From positions 62,001 through 126,000 of the forward strand of contig JAKAXL010000003.1 in the NCBI GenBank assembly GCA_021816585.1: a stretch of 64,000 bases of DNA, written 5' to 3'. The notes below the pieces were generated by a model. It was not told where the DNA came from. It did not search any database and saw only the letters and a list, made by a program, of their open reading frames with translations. A program made the translations under genes and the position numbers. Shown here one piece after another: positions 26,430-34,643 of the stretch (its first letter is position 1; each line of letters begins with the position of its first letter). This stretch comes from Pseudomonadota bacterium. GTDB taxonomy: Bacteria > Pseudomonadota > Gammaproteobacteria > Burkholderiales > Burkholderiaceae_C.

Positions 26430-27029
26430 TCAGATCCGTGCAAGCTGCAGTCGTCCGAGCTTGTGCATCAGATCCAGCAGGCTGGGCTCCTGCAACTGCG
26501 CCGGGTCGACCCAGCGGGTGCGGAGCTCCGAGGCGCCGGTCGGTGCCGATGTGCAGGTCAGCAGGTAGCGGAAGTCGAAATGAAGGTGTGCGGCCTCCTG
26601 CCGGCGAGGGTTTTCGGCAATCTCGTGGACGTCGATGTCCACAGGGCAGGGATGGGCCGCATGCCACGGATGCAACCGCACCGATGCACCCGTCTCCTCC
26701 TGCGTTTCGCGCAGCGCGGCCTGCTCGGGTCCTTCGCCGGGTTCCAGGTGGCCGCCAGGCTGGATCCACCGGTGCAGGTGCGGGTGATGGATGCACAGCA
26801 GACGGCCGCGGCGGATGACGATGCCGCTGGCGGCCAGGTGGCCGCCCGGGTTGCGTCGGGAATGGGCGTCCTCGCCGGCGGCCAGCGCCTGAAGCAACGG
26901 CGCCAGGCGCTGGCGCTCGGCGGGGAACAGGCGGCAGTACCTGTCGAGCTGCTCCGCCGTGCCCGGGGTGCATGGGGTGGGGTGCGAATGCATGGTGACG
27001 AGCATGGTCGCTCGTTCGCGTTCACCCAT
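26430..27029 (-). CDS. NUDIX hydrolase
   Basis: This 199-residue protein (from the ATG at 27029; internal ATGs at 27005 and 26993 are alternatives) holds a full NUDIX box: GGHLEPGE, then AALRETQEETGA, around residues 92-114. NUDIX enzymes hydrolyse nucleoside diphosphates linked to other groups, with metals bound by the REXXEE glutamates. The preceding RRGRLLCIHHPHLHRWIQPGG and following HLHFDFRYLL segments suit the MutT-like fold. The N-terminal 60 residues are extra. It lies between the right direct repeat and a partial copy of the tRNA-Arg 3' end, so it may belong to the same mobile segment, although its GC is like the chromosome. The substrate is unknown. Confidence 0.85.
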   Translation of the reverse strand: MGERERATMLVTMHSHPTPCTPGTAEQLDRYCRLFPAERQRLAPLLQALAAGEDAHSRRNPGGHLAASGIVIRRGRLLCIHHPHLHRWIQPGGHLEPGEGPEQAALRETQEETGASVRLHPWHAAHPCPVDIDVHEIAENPRRQEAAHLHFDFRYLLTCTSAPTGASELRTRWVDPAQLQEPSLLDLMHKLGRLQLARI

Positions 27030-27100
27030 GTCGAAGCAGGTCTTTGCGCAAGCGCCGGCAAGGCCCTCGAGCGCTGCGGCGGCGAGGGCTGCCGGCGGTG

Positions 27101-27118
27101 TCCTGCCGGGCGCAAAAT
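27101..27118. repeat. Partial copy of the tRNA-Arg 3' end (possible att site)
   Basis: TCCTGCCGGGCGCA here is identical to the last 14 bases of the tRNA-Arg body before CCA (24150-24163). The following AAAT also matches the sequence after the tRNA CCA if those three bases are skipped. The copies are in the same orientation and 2.95 kb apart, as expected for vestigial attL/attR ends of an element integrated at the tRNA. No integrase is present. Confidence 0.5.
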
Positions 27119-27165
27119 GGCCGGCCCAGGCCCCAGGCCGTCATTCATCGACGAGGTCCCGCACC

Positions 27166-27552
27166 ATGGACGAGCAGCCCGGACTTCAAGGTTCCTGTCA
27201 CTGCGGCGCCGTGCGCTTCGAGATGCGCGGGCCGATCCGGCGCGCGATGCGCTGCACCTGTTCCATCTGCCGTCGCGTAGGGGCGGTCTGGCATCGCAGC
27301 GACGACGCCGGCCTGCGCATCCTCTCGGGCGAGGACCAGCTCGTCCCGTACCAGTTCGGCACGCGCACGGCCACGCACTACTTCTGCCGCAACTGCGGGG
27401 TCCACCCGCTCACGCGCCCGCGCCTGGACCCGACGGTGTGGGTCGTCAACCTGCGCTGCGTGGATGGCGTGGACCTGGATGCGCTTGCGGTGTCCACGTT
27501 CGACGGCGCCAACTGGGAACAGGCGGCCGCCGCGTTGCTGGCAGGGCCTTGA
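27166..27552 (+). CDS. GFA/CENP-V-fold zinc protein
   Basis: This 128-residue protein has the glutathione-dependent formaldehyde-activating (GFA) pattern: GSCHCGAVRFEM at residues 9-20, CTCSICRRVGAVWH at 30-43 and YFCRNCGVHP near 83. The cysteines in CHC, CTCSIC and CRNC are the expected ligands of two zinc ions. The fold is associated with formaldehyde adducts of glutathione, but for many members this activity is not shown. The ATG at 27166 follows a weak GAGG. It stands alone between the divergent NUDIX gene and a convergent small membrane-protein gene. Confidence 0.88.
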   Translation: MDEQPGLQGSCHCGAVRFEMRGPIRRAMRCTCSICRRVGAVWHRSDDAGLRILSGEDQLVPYQFGTRTATHYFCRNCGVHPLTRPRLDPTVWVVNLRCVDGVDLDALAVSTFDGANWEQAAAALLAGP

Positions 27553-27595
27553 TCGACCCCGGTTGCGTGGTCGGGACCCCGGAGGGCCCCGGAGA

Positions 27596-27781
27596 TCAGC
27601 GGATGCGCGGATCGGTCATGGCGGCGAAGAACACCCCCGCGAAGCCCAGGGACAGACACAGCGCCAGGCCCATCAGCAGGCGCCAGCCCGGCGGCACGAC
27701 GAGCCAGTCGACGAGCAGGGCGAAGGCCACGCCGATGCCTGCGGCCACGGCGTAGCGGAGTCGGCGTTGTCCAGGTGGCAT
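27596..27781 (-). CDS. Small two-helix membrane protein
   Basis: This 61-residue product (from ATG 27781) reads as a basic N-terminus RRLRYAV and two hydrophobic helices (AAGIGVAFALLVDWLVV; LLMGLALCLSLGFAGVFFAA), ending with a short polar tail. A TTG at 27844, two bases after the ArsR stop, would give an 82-residue version and couple it to that regulator. The order suggests that the ArsR-like protein controls it. I do not recognise a family. Confidence 0.55.
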   Translation of the reverse strand: MPPGQRRLRYAVAAGIGVAFALLVDWLVVPPGWRLLMGLALCLSLGFAGVFFAAMTDPRIR

Positions 27782-27846
27782 GGTCGCAAGCGTGGCTGGG
27801 GTCGAGGGCAGGGGGCCGGCGGCAGTGCCGCGGCCAGGGCGCAAGT

Positions 27847-28245
27847 CTAGTGCCCGGAGCCCTCGGGCCAGGCGGCTGCGTCGGGCGGGAGCGCGGACGG
27901 GCGGGGGTATTCGAACTTGCGGAACCAGTCCTGGGCGACGCGCTGGATCGGCTCCTGCAGCAGGAAGTGGTGCTTGGCGCGCCCGGCCCGACGACTCGCC
28001 ACGAGCCCGGCCGATTCGAGCAGCCGCAGGTGGGCCGCCACCGCCTGGCGGCTCATCGGACGGTCCTCTTCGTCACGCTCGACTCCACGCAGAAGCCGCA
28101 CGCTCGCCGTGCGCTGGCGAGCCGAGTGCCGGCGCAGGTCCTCGCACAGTTCGCGCAGGGTCTGCCCGTCGCGCGCATGCAGGCGGTCGAGCAGGTGTCG
28201 CCGGTTGGGGTCCGCCAGCGCGCGAAACACCAGGTCGTCATCCAT
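27847..28245 (-). CDS. ArsR-family HTH regulator with an inserted loop
   Basis: This 132-residue protein begins DDLVFRALADPNRRHLLDRL, the usual ArsR opening, and ends with MSRQAVAAHLRLLESAGLV and SRRAGRAKHHFLL, the recognition helix and wing. Between helix DGQTLRELCEDL and the recognition helix there are about 26 extra basic residues (38-63), where relatives normally go straight from LCE.L to MSRQAV. No metal-binding cysteine motif is seen, so it resembles the SRPBCC-associated (metal-free) subgroup. The start at 28245 follows a GGGGG stretch. The small membrane protein downstream is the probable operon partner. Confidence 0.78.
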   Translation of the reverse strand: MDDDLVFRALADPNRRHLLDRLHARDGQTLRELCEDLRRHSARQRTASVRLLRGVERDEEDRPMSRQAVAAHLRLLESAGLVASRRAGRAKHHFLLQEPIQRVAQDWFRKFEYPRPSALPPDAAAWPEGSGH

Positions 28246-28379
28246 GCCCCCGATGGTAAGCGGGCATCCCGTGGCGGCATGATGGTTTGATCCCGCGCCG
28301 GCTCGGCGATGCACAAGCCCGCGCGGGAACGCCCGCAGCGACGACAATACCCGTCATTCCACTCAGGGAGCACAGGGAC

Positions 28380-28976
28380 ATGGCGCAAGCTTACGAAGAC
28401 GACGAGCTGGAGCAGCTGGCCGATCTGCTGGAATCCGATGCGATGCCGGCCACGGCGATGAACCTGTCCACGCTGGATGGTTTCTTCACCGCGGCCGCGC
28501 TGGTGCCGCGACCGATGCCGTGGCGCGAGCTGCTGCCGTGGGTATGGGACGACGAGAGCGCCGAGCCCGGATCCGGGGAGGTTCCCGCGACGCCGCAGGA
28601 CTCCCCGCTGGCGCAGCGCCTGGAGGCCTTGCTGCGCCTGCACTGGGACGGACTGCTCGACACGCTGCGCAGTTCGCCGGAGGACTACGAGCCCGTGCTG
28701 TATCTGGTCGAGCCCGAGCAGGGCGGCGAACCGCAGCCGGCGATCGACGACTGGTGCTGGGGCTTCGTCACCGGCATGCAGTTGCATGCGCAGCAGTACG
28801 AGGCACTGCCCGACGAACTGCAGGAGTTGCTGGGCCCGATCCTGCTGTACGGCACCGAGCAGGGCTGGGAGCATCTCGACTCCCAGCCGCTGTCGGACGA
28901 CGAGTACGAGCAGGTCGTCGAGGCGCTGCCCGGGATCGTCGCCGAGCTGGCGCGGTATTTCGGCGAGCAGGGCTGA
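28380..28976 (+). CDS. YecA/YgfB (UPF0149) family protein
   Basis: This 198-residue acidic protein matches UPF0149: ELEQLADLLESDAMPATAMNLSTLDGFFTAAALVPRP at the start, then PWVWDDESAEPG and DDWCWGFVTGMQLHAQQY. No SEC-C zinc tail is present, unlike E. coli YecA. The ATG at 28380 follows AGGGAGC. The stop abuts the next start with no gap (TGAATG), so it is translated with the alpha/beta hydrolase. The molecular role of the family is not known. Confidence 0.85.
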   Translation: MAQAYEDDELEQLADLLESDAMPATAMNLSTLDGFFTAAALVPRPMPWRELLPWVWDDESAEPGSGEVPATPQDSPLAQRLEALLRLHWDGLLDTLRSSPEDYEPVLYLVEPEQGGEPQPAIDDWCWGFVTGMQLHAQQYEALPDELQELLGPILLYGTEQGWEHLDSQPLSDDEYEQVVEALPGIVAELARYFGEQG

Positions 28977-29648
28977 ATGCCGGCGCCGCCGTCGCCCATG
29001 CCGGGGCGCGCGCCACCCACGCGCACCGTGTGGGCGCCAGGCGCCGCCGGGCGCATCGAGGTCCTGCTCGACGAACCGGTGGGCGTGCCGCGCGGCGTGG
29101 GCATCGTCGCGCACCCGCAGCCCCTGCTGGGAGCCAGCGCGCGGCACAAGGTTCCCCACGTGCTCGCGCATGCGCTGCGCGACCAGGGCTGGCTCGCGCT
29201 GCGCCCGAATTTCCGCGGCGTCGGCGCGAGCGACGGCGTGCACGACCACGGCAACGGCGAGGCCGACGATCTGCTCGGGCTGGCGCAGCAGGCGCGGCGC
29301 GATCATCCGGGCCTGCCGCTGGCGCTGATGGGCTTTTCCTTCGGGGCCTATGTGCAGTCGCACGTCGCCGCGCGGCTGGGCGCGCAGGGCGAGCCGGCAC
29401 GCCACGTGCTGCTGGCCGGAATGCCGGTCGGCCAGGTGCAGGACTGGCGCCGCTACGACCCGGCGCCGGTCGAGCAGGCGTGGCTGGTGCACGGCGAGCT
29501 CGATGAGCGCGCATCGCTGCAGGCGCTGCTGGACTGGGCGCGCGAGCGCCGCCAGCCGGTGTTCGTCGTGCCGGGTGCGGACCATTTCTTCAGCTCCCGG
29601 CTGCACCTGCTGCGCGAACTCGTCACCGCGCAGCTCGGTGGGGATTAG
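28977..29648 (+). CDS. Alpha/beta hydrolase
   Basis: This 223-residue protein resembles the CocE/dienelactone-like short hydrolases found in proteobacteria. It contains VGIVAHPQPLLGASARHK (oxyanion loop), LRPNFRGVGASDG, the nucleophile elbow LMGFSFGAYV with serine in GFSFG, and near the end HGELDE and VPGADHFFSS with the acid and histidine. The triad is therefore complete. The ATG directly follows the YecA-like stop. It may act on esters or amides; the substrate cannot be told. Confidence 0.85.
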   Translation: MPAPPSPMPGRAPPTRTVWAPGAAGRIEVLLDEPVGVPRGVGIVAHPQPLLGASARHKVPHVLAHALRDQGWLALRPNFRGVGASDGVHDHGNGEADDLLGLAQQARRDHPGLPLALMGFSFGAYVQSHVAARLGAQGEPARHVLLAGMPVGQVQDWRRYDPAPVEQAWLVHGELDERASLQALLDWARERRQPVFVVPGADHFFSSRLHLLRELVTAQLGGD

Positions 29649-29770
29649 CGAGGCGAGGCGCTGCGCCCGGGCGCGCAGCGTGTTAGCTTTTCGGACGCTG
29701 GCGCGCGGCATTGCGCGCGGCCCCCATCACGGCGCGGCCCATGCGGCGCCCTTCAACCCAGGAGACCGCC

Positions 29771-30370
29771 TTGCGACTGTTCTGCAGCCCCACTTCCCCG
29801 TTCGCCCGCGTGGCCCACATCGCGCTGCGCGAGAAGGGATTCGAATTCGAACTGGCGATGGTCGACCCGTGGACCGATGACCCTTCGCTTCAACAAGTCA
29901 ATCCGGCGACCCGGGTGCCCGCGCTGGTGCTCGACGACGGCACCGTGCTGACCGAGAGCCTGTTGATCGTGCAATGGCTGGAGCGCCAGTGCCCGGCTCC
30001 GCCGCTGTTCGCCGACGCCAAGGTGCTGCAGCGCGCCGGGCTGGCGATCGCGGTGATCGAGGCAGCGGCGCAGACCATCATGGGGCGCCGGACCGTCGCG
30101 CCGGCGCCTTTCGATGAAACGGCGATGGGCCTGCGGCGGCGCCGCGCGATGGTGCAGAGCATGCAGCACCTGGAACAGGCCGTGCGCCAGGACTGCGCCG
30201 GGCACATCGCCAGCGGCAGCAGCCTGGACGCGATCACCGCGGTGGTCGCGCAGGACTATCTGCAGCTGCGCTTCGCCGGCGCGCCGTGGCTGGTGCCCAC
30301 GCCCGCGCTGGACGCCTGGCTGGTGGAGGCGCGCCAGCGTCCGTCCTACATCGCCACGGCGCCGCACTGA
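29771..30370 (+). CDS. Glutathione S-transferase family protein
   Basis: This 199-residue protein begins LRLFCSPTSPFARVAHIALREKGFEFEL, the thioredoxin-like GST N-domain with serine in SPFAR for glutathione activation, followed by NPATRVPALVLDDGTVLTESLLIVQWLE (cis-proline and gamma-Glu binding Glu-Ser). The helical C-domain follows. I choose the TTG at 29771 because AGGAGA lies at ideal distance and the domain begins there. It could be a detoxifying GST or a glutathione-dependent isomerase. Confidence 0.87.
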   Translation: MRLFCSPTSPFARVAHIALREKGFEFELAMVDPWTDDPSLQQVNPATRVPALVLDDGTVLTESLLIVQWLERQCPAPPLFADAKVLQRAGLAIAVIEAAAQTIMGRRTVAPAPFDETAMGLRRRRAMVQSMQHLEQAVRQDCAGHIASGSSLDAITAVVAQDYLQLRFAGAPWLVPTPALDAWLVEARQRPSYIATAPH

Positions 30371-30397
30371 GGTCCGGCGCAGGTCGCGCGCCGCCGG

Positions 30398-31795
30398 CTA
30401 CTCGTTGATCGATTCGAGCGAGCGCGCGCGCGTGGCCGGGCCGAGCAGGATCATCACGAATCCCAGGGCCATCGACGCGGCGATGAACAGGGCCACCCCC
30501 GGCACGCCCCAGCCGTGCAGCAGGATGCCGATGGCCAGCCCGGCGAAGGCGGCGGCCAGACGGCTCCACGAATAGACAAAGCCCACCGCGCGGGCGCGGA
30601 TGCGGGTCGGGAACACCTCGGTCTGGTAGCCGTGGTAGGCGAAGGACATGACGTTGGAAGACAGCGTGAACAGCACGCCGAGCCCGATCAGCACCGCCGG
30701 CTCGCTGGCCTGCGCGAACAGCGCGATGGCCAGCGCCATCAGCACCAGTGCGATGCAGATCTGGGTCTTGCGCTCGATGCGGTCCGCGAACAGCATGCCC
30801 AGCAGCGGACCGAAGGGGTTGGCGATGGCGATGATGAAGGCGTATTGCAGGCTCGTCGTCACATGCACCCCGCGGTGCATCAGCAGGGTCGGAACCCACG
30901 CGGCGAAGCCGTAGAACCCGATCACCTGCGCCATGTTGAAGATCGACAGGATGACCGTGCGTCGCCGATAGCGCGGCGCGAAGATCTCGGCGAAGCGACC
31001 TTCGCCGGGCTGCTCCTGGGTGTGCGCAACCGGCTCGGGCAGGCTGGCGTGGCCCTCGGCCATGACCCGGCGCTCGAGCTCGGCGACGATGCGTTCGGCT
31101 TCCTCGATGCGGCCGCGGCGCGCCAGCCAGCGCGGGCTTTCCGGAATTCCCAGGCGCAGGAACCAGACGACGACGGCGCCGACCGAGCCGATCAGGATGA
31201 CCACGCGCCAGTACTCGAGTCCGAAGGGCGTGCTGCCCTTCATCGCCCAGGCCAGGAAGGCCACCACCGGCACGACGCAGAAGGTGATGAACTGGTTGAG
31301 CGCATAGGCGCGCCCGCGCGCCCGTCCCGGCACCAGCTCGGACAGGTAGGTGTCGATGGTCACGAGCTCGATGCCGATGCCGATGCCGGCGATGAAGCGC
31401 CAGACGTCGAGCCACAAGCCACTGGTCTGGAAGGCCATGATCGCGGTGCAGACCATGTACCACAGCAGCGATCCCGTGAAGATGGCGCGCCGTCCGAAGC
31501 GATCGGCGACGAAGCCCAGCAGCAGCGCGCCGACCCACAGCCCGGCGAAGGTGGCGAACACGAAGGTCCCGAAGCCGGCGATGGCCAGCGGCTTGAGCGA
31601 CGCCAGCACGCCCAGCGACTCGGGCTTGAACAGGCCGGAGCCCACCATGCCGGGCGCGACGTAGCCGGTGAAGAACAGGTCGTAGAACTCGAACACGCCG
31701 CCGAGCGAGATCAGCACCACCAGGGTCCAGATGGTGCGCGACAGGGGCAGGCGGTCGATGCGCGCAGCGATGTGCGCGGCCGGGTCGGTCGACAT
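30398..31795 (-). CDS. MFS transporter, metabolite:H+ symporter type
   Basis: This 465-residue protein has 12 predicted transmembrane helices. The conserved MFS loop GFVADRFGRRAIF lies after helix 2, RFIAGIGIGIELVTIDTYLSELVP after helix 4, and IPESPRWLARRGRIEEAERIV in the central loop, the sugar/metabolite porter pattern. The second half has FADRIERKTQ. It probably imports an organic acid, aromatic acid or sugar with protons. ATG 31795 follows GAGGAGA. It has no linked catabolic genes, so the substrate remains open. Confidence 0.87.
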   Translation of the reverse strand: MSTDPAAHIAARIDRLPLSRTIWTLVVLISLGGVFEFYDLFFTGYVAPGMVGSGLFKPESLGVLASLKPLAIAGFGTFVFATFAGLWVGALLLGFVADRFGRRAIFTGSLLWYMVCTAIMAFQTSGLWLDVWRFIAGIGIGIELVTIDTYLSELVPGRARGRAYALNQFITFCVVPVVAFLAWAMKGSTPFGLEYWRVVILIGSVGAVVVWFLRLGIPESPRWLARRGRIEEAERIVAELERRVMAEGHASLPEPVAHTQEQPGEGRFAEIFAPRYRRRTVILSIFNMAQVIGFYGFAAWVPTLLMHRGVHVTTSLQYAFIIAIANPFGPLLGMLFADRIERKTQICIALVLMALAIALFAQASEPAVLIGLGVLFTLSSNVMSFAYHGYQTEVFPTRIRARAVGFVYSWSRLAAAFAGLAIGILLHGWGVPGVALFIAASMALGFVMILLGPATRARSLESINE

Positions 31796-31969
31796 GGGGC
31801 GTCTCCTCGGTGTGCAGTCATTTCCGCCGCGGAGTTGCATGGACCCTGCGTGCGGTCGTCGTGGCGGGACAGCTTAGCGCAAGCCGCCGCACGCAGGCAC
31901 GGAGCGCTGCCGCAAAATGGTGGCCCGGCGCCTGGCGCGGCGGCGCCGCCGCGGCGCCATCGTGCCGGC

Positions 31970-32257
31970 TCAGCTCGCCGGGGCCACGACCCGGAAGTGC
32001 ATGCGCACACCCTGCGGCGAACGCTCGACGTACTGCATCTGCACGCGCTCGCCGTAGCGCCGCTGCAACTGCGCCAGCAGGGGCAGCGGGTCGTGGTCAT
32101 TGCGGAACTCCATGGTTTCGCCGGGCATCAGCGCGTCGAGCGCGCCGAAGATCGCGGCGTGACGGAAGCGCTTGGCGATGCCGCATGCGTCGAACACGTA
32201 CAGTGCATCGGCGCGGCGATGGTCGTGGGGTTGCTGGAGGATGTGCAGTTCGTTCAT
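31970..32257 (-). CDS. DUF2249-domain protein
   Basis: This 95-residue protein is one DUF2249 domain: IFGALDALMPGETMEFRNDHDPLPLLAQL, then RYGERVQMQYVERSPQGVRMHFRV. Such domains often occur with hemerythrins, cupins or anaerobic and nitrogen-oxide response genes, and one lies next upstream here. A TATAGT -10 (minus strand, 32314-32309) is followed by TACCGCTT, a motif shared with the hemerythrin promoter. The biochemical role is unknown. The 174 bases between this gene and the MFS gene show nothing clear. Confidence 0.82.
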   Translation of the reverse strand: MNELHILQQPHDHRRADALYVFDACGIAKRFRHAAIFGALDALMPGETMEFRNDHDPLPLLAQLQRRYGERVQMQYVERSPQGVRMHFRVVAPAS

Positions 32258-32289
32258 CGGAGTCGATCGCACCGGGGCCGGCGCGCCTT

Positions 32290-32314
32290 AAGCGGTAGAG
32301 AAAATACCACTATA
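32290..32314 (-). promoter_or_regulatory. Promoter of the DUF2249 gene with TACCGCTT motif
   Basis: On the minus strand TATAGT (32314-32309) is a good -10. It is followed by GGTA-N7-TACC symmetry (32294-32308) and TACCGCTT (32297-32290). The same TACCGCTT follows the -10 of the hemerythrin gene, suggesting one common regulator binding near the transcription start. Confidence 0.4.
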
Positions 32315-32356
32315 GCGCGACAGCATCCCGCTCGCAATGCCGCGGCGCGCACCCCC

Positions 32357-32908
32357 TCAGGGCAACTCGGTGACGCCGCGGCGCTCGCGCATCGCACGCC
32401 CGATGCGCTGCAGCTGCTCGTCGTCGAGCAGGCGTTCGGCCATCGGCAGCACCTCCGCCTGCTCATAGTCGATGTGCGCGGTGTAGGCGGCGATGAAGTC
32501 CTGCACCAGCGCCTCCCGCAGGGCCGCCACGTCGCCGGCCTGCAGCGCCTGCAGCGCCTCGCGCAGCGCCAGCCACCGCGTTTCCAGCTCGCGGTGCTCG
32601 GCTTGCACGCGCCGCATCATGTTGCGTATGCACACCGCGTCCGATCCCGCCATGGCTTCGAGCAGCGCGGGGAACAGGTCCTGTTCCTCGTCCGCGTGGT
32701 GGTCGCGCGCGGCGGTGTCGAAGTAGCGCCGGATGCGCTGCACGGCATCGAGCGCCTGCGCGTCGGCTCCATGCTCGCGCACATGGCCGAGCAGGCGCTG
32801 CAACAGTTCACACTGCTGCTGCACCCGGCCATGGCAGGCCTGCAGCATTTCCAGCGGGACCTCGAAGCCGGCGCCGTGCGCCGCGGAGCCCTGCAGCGGG
32901 ATGTTCAT
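32357..32908 (-). CDS. Hemerythrin HHE-domain protein
   Basis: This 183-residue protein has the four-helix hemerythrin ligand set: CHGRVQQQCELL (H), RDHHADEEQDLFPALLEAM (HxxxE), AEHRELETRWLAL (H), and AAYTAHIDYEQAEVLPMAERLL (HxxxE). These residues hold a di-iron centre that can bind O2 or NO. It lacks the N-terminal cysteine domain of RIC/YtfE proteins. ATG 32908 follows GGAGGA. Together with the DUF2249 gene it probably handles oxygen or nitric oxide, in line with an FNR gene in the region. Confidence 0.87.
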   Translation of the reverse strand: MNIPLQGSAAHGAGFEVPLEMLQACHGRVQQQCELLQRLLGHVREHGADAQALDAVQRIRRYFDTAARDHHADEEQDLFPALLEAMAGSDAVCIRNMMRRVQAEHRELETRWLALREALQALQAGDVAALREALVQDFIAAYTAHIDYEQAEVLPMAERLLDDEQLQRIGRAMRERRGVTELP

Positions 32909-32956
32909 GGCCGTGTCCTCCGCGGCGACTGCCCGCCGCGGGCGCGGCGGATCCTG

Positions 32957-32969
32957 AAGCGGTATTGTA
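32957..32969 (-). promoter_or_regulatory. Promoter -10 and TACCGCTT motif of the hemerythrin gene
   Basis: TACAAT on the minus strand (32969-32964) is a good -10 hexamer, running straight into ACCGCTT (32963-32957). The octamer TACCGCTT is shared with the DUF2249 promoter. No -35 of consensus quality is visible. Confidence 0.38.
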
Positions 32970-33014
32970 GATGCATGTTCCGCGGCGCAGCGCGGGCCGT
33001 GCACGGGGCGCCCG

Positions 33015-34643
33015 TCAGGGCTCGACCGTGATGCTCTGCGCCAGCTTCTGGCCGGCGGCGTCCTGCACGAAACGCACGTCGATCCTCGCGCCGTCGGACA
33101 ATGCGCCGCCCTGCGGCACGACGCCGTTGAGCTGGATGCTCAGGCCGTTGAGCCGCAGGCTCGTGGCGCCGAGGCCGTAGGCCCTGCCTTCGGTGTCCAG
33201 GCCCCTGGCGTCGTGCGGGGCCGACAGCAGCGCGATGCTGTAGGCCTGCAGCATGCCCGCGACCTGGGTGGCCTCGATCTGCACGTAAGCGCCGTCGTCC
33301 AGACTGCCGCGGCCGCTCGATACCGCGTTCGGCGCCAGTGCGACCATCGAGGCCATGGTCACGCCGTCATCGTGCCAGCTCAGCACGAAGCTGCCACTGG
33401 CCGCCTGGTACTGGCTGACCGTGCCACGCAGGTCCACGGTGCCGCCCCGCGGTGCCGCGGCGAGCACGTGCAGGCTCGACGCGAGCACGGTGTTGGGCGC
33501 CGAGGGATCGACGCCTCCCTGCAGTTGCACGAAGACGCCGTTGCCCAACCGGGCGCCCAGGGCGGCTGCCGAGGCGTCGACGGGAACCCCGCGCACCAGG
33601 AAATGCGCGTCGTCGACAAAGCCGGTGATATTGCCGCTCAGACGGATCTGCGCCGGCTGCGCCGGGCAGGCCTGCACGGCGTCGGCCAGCACGTAGCCCG
33701 CGCCGGGGGCGACGCGCCCCTGCACGACCACGTAGCGGCCGGCGGCAAGCGCATGCATCTGCGACGCCGCGAGCGCGTCCGCCGGGACGATGCTGATTCC
33801 CGCCACGCTGGTTGCGCCGGACGGCGAGGTGTAGAGCAGCCCGCCGATGCGCGCGCTGCCCGAGGCGCCGAGCAGGCTGCGCACGCGCACCATGCCGGCG
33901 TCGAGCCGGCCGCCGCGGATCGCGGTGGGGCTCCAGACGTTGACCAGTTCGCCGTCGCGCAGCGCACTGCCGGCCGGATAGAGGGGGGTCGTGCCGTGCA
34001 GGAGCACGCGCACGCCGTCCAGTTCGAAGCTGCCGGCGTCGAGCCCGGAGACCAGTCCGGTCAGCCGCACGGCCTGGGTCGCTGCGGGGAGTTGTGCGAT
34101 GCGCGTGGCCTGCAGGTAAGGATGCCCTTGCGCGTCCACGCCGAAGGCGCCGTCGGCCTCGACCACCATGCTCCCCGCGCGCAGCCCGGAAAAACCGGGC
34201 AGCCCGGAATAGAAGGTCACCGGTCCGGCGGCCGGATCGGTATTCACCCGCACCTGCAGGCCGTTGACCGTGAAGCTGTCGCCGGACCCCGACACCGACT
34301 GCACCGGGCCGACCAGGTCCGGCTCGATCAGCGCCGCGCTCGCCGATGCGCCGGTCAGCAGCTGCAGCCGCTGCCCCAGGCTGACCGCGGTGGCCGGCTC
34401 GGCCGTGCCGGGATCGTCGTCGTTGAAGTAGCGCGGCGCCGCGCTGTCGTAGGCGTGGCCTTCGATGAGCACACTGCCGAATCCGGTCACGGTGCCCACC
34501 GAAATGCCGGTGCCGCCGCTGCCGGTGGCGGTACCGTCCTGCGCCGCCTGGCCGCCCCCGCCACAGGAGCCGAGCACCGACAACAGCAAGGCCGCGCACG
34601 CCAGGCGCAGGCGTTCGCGGCGCCGGCTCGGCGTGCCCGTCAC
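33015..34643 (-). CDS. DUF5666-repeat lipoprotein
   Basis: This 542-residue predicted lipoprotein has a basic start followed by LACAALLLSVLGSC, with the lipobox cysteine in LGSC, then a glycine/serine-rich linker. The rest is a chain of beta-rich repeats of DUF5666 type, each with phrases such as GTVTGFGSVLIEGHAYD, IQLNGV or VRVLLHG. These domains are OB-like and of unknown role. It starts with GTG overlapping the DUF6502 stop by four bases (GTGA). The pairing of these two families is the main hint to function; an envelope location is likely. Confidence 0.78.
   Translation of the reverse strand: MTGTPSRRRERLRLACAALLLSVLGSCGGGGQAAQDGTATGSGGTGISVGTVTGFGSVLIEGHAYDSAAPRYFNDDDPGTAEPATAVSLGQRLQLLTGASASAALIEPDLVGPVQSVSGSGDSFTVNGLQVRVNTDPAAGPVTFYSGLPGFSGLRAGSMVVEADGAFGVDAQGHPYLQATRIAQLPAATQAVRLTGLVSGLDAGSFELDGVRVLLHGTTPLYPAGSALRDGELVNVWSPTAIRGGRLDAGMVRVRSLLGASGSARIGGLLYTSPSGATSVAGISIVPADALAASQMHALAAGRYVVVQGRVAPGAGYVLADAVQACPAQPAQIRLSGNITGFVDDAHFLVRGVPVDASAAALGARLGNGVFVQLQGGVDPSAPNTVLASSLHVLAAAPRGGTVDLRGTVSQYQAASGSFVLSWHDDGVTMASMVALAPNAVSSGRGSLDDGAYVQIEATQVAGMLQAYSIALLSAPHDARGLDTEGRAYGLGATSLRLNGLSIQLNGVVPQGGALSDGARIDVRFVQDAAGQKLAQSITVEP

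Noticed and set aside
24050-27120. Complete integrative element or prophage
   Set aside because: No integrase, transposase or phage structural gene is present; only repeat and tRNA-end remnants support past mobility.
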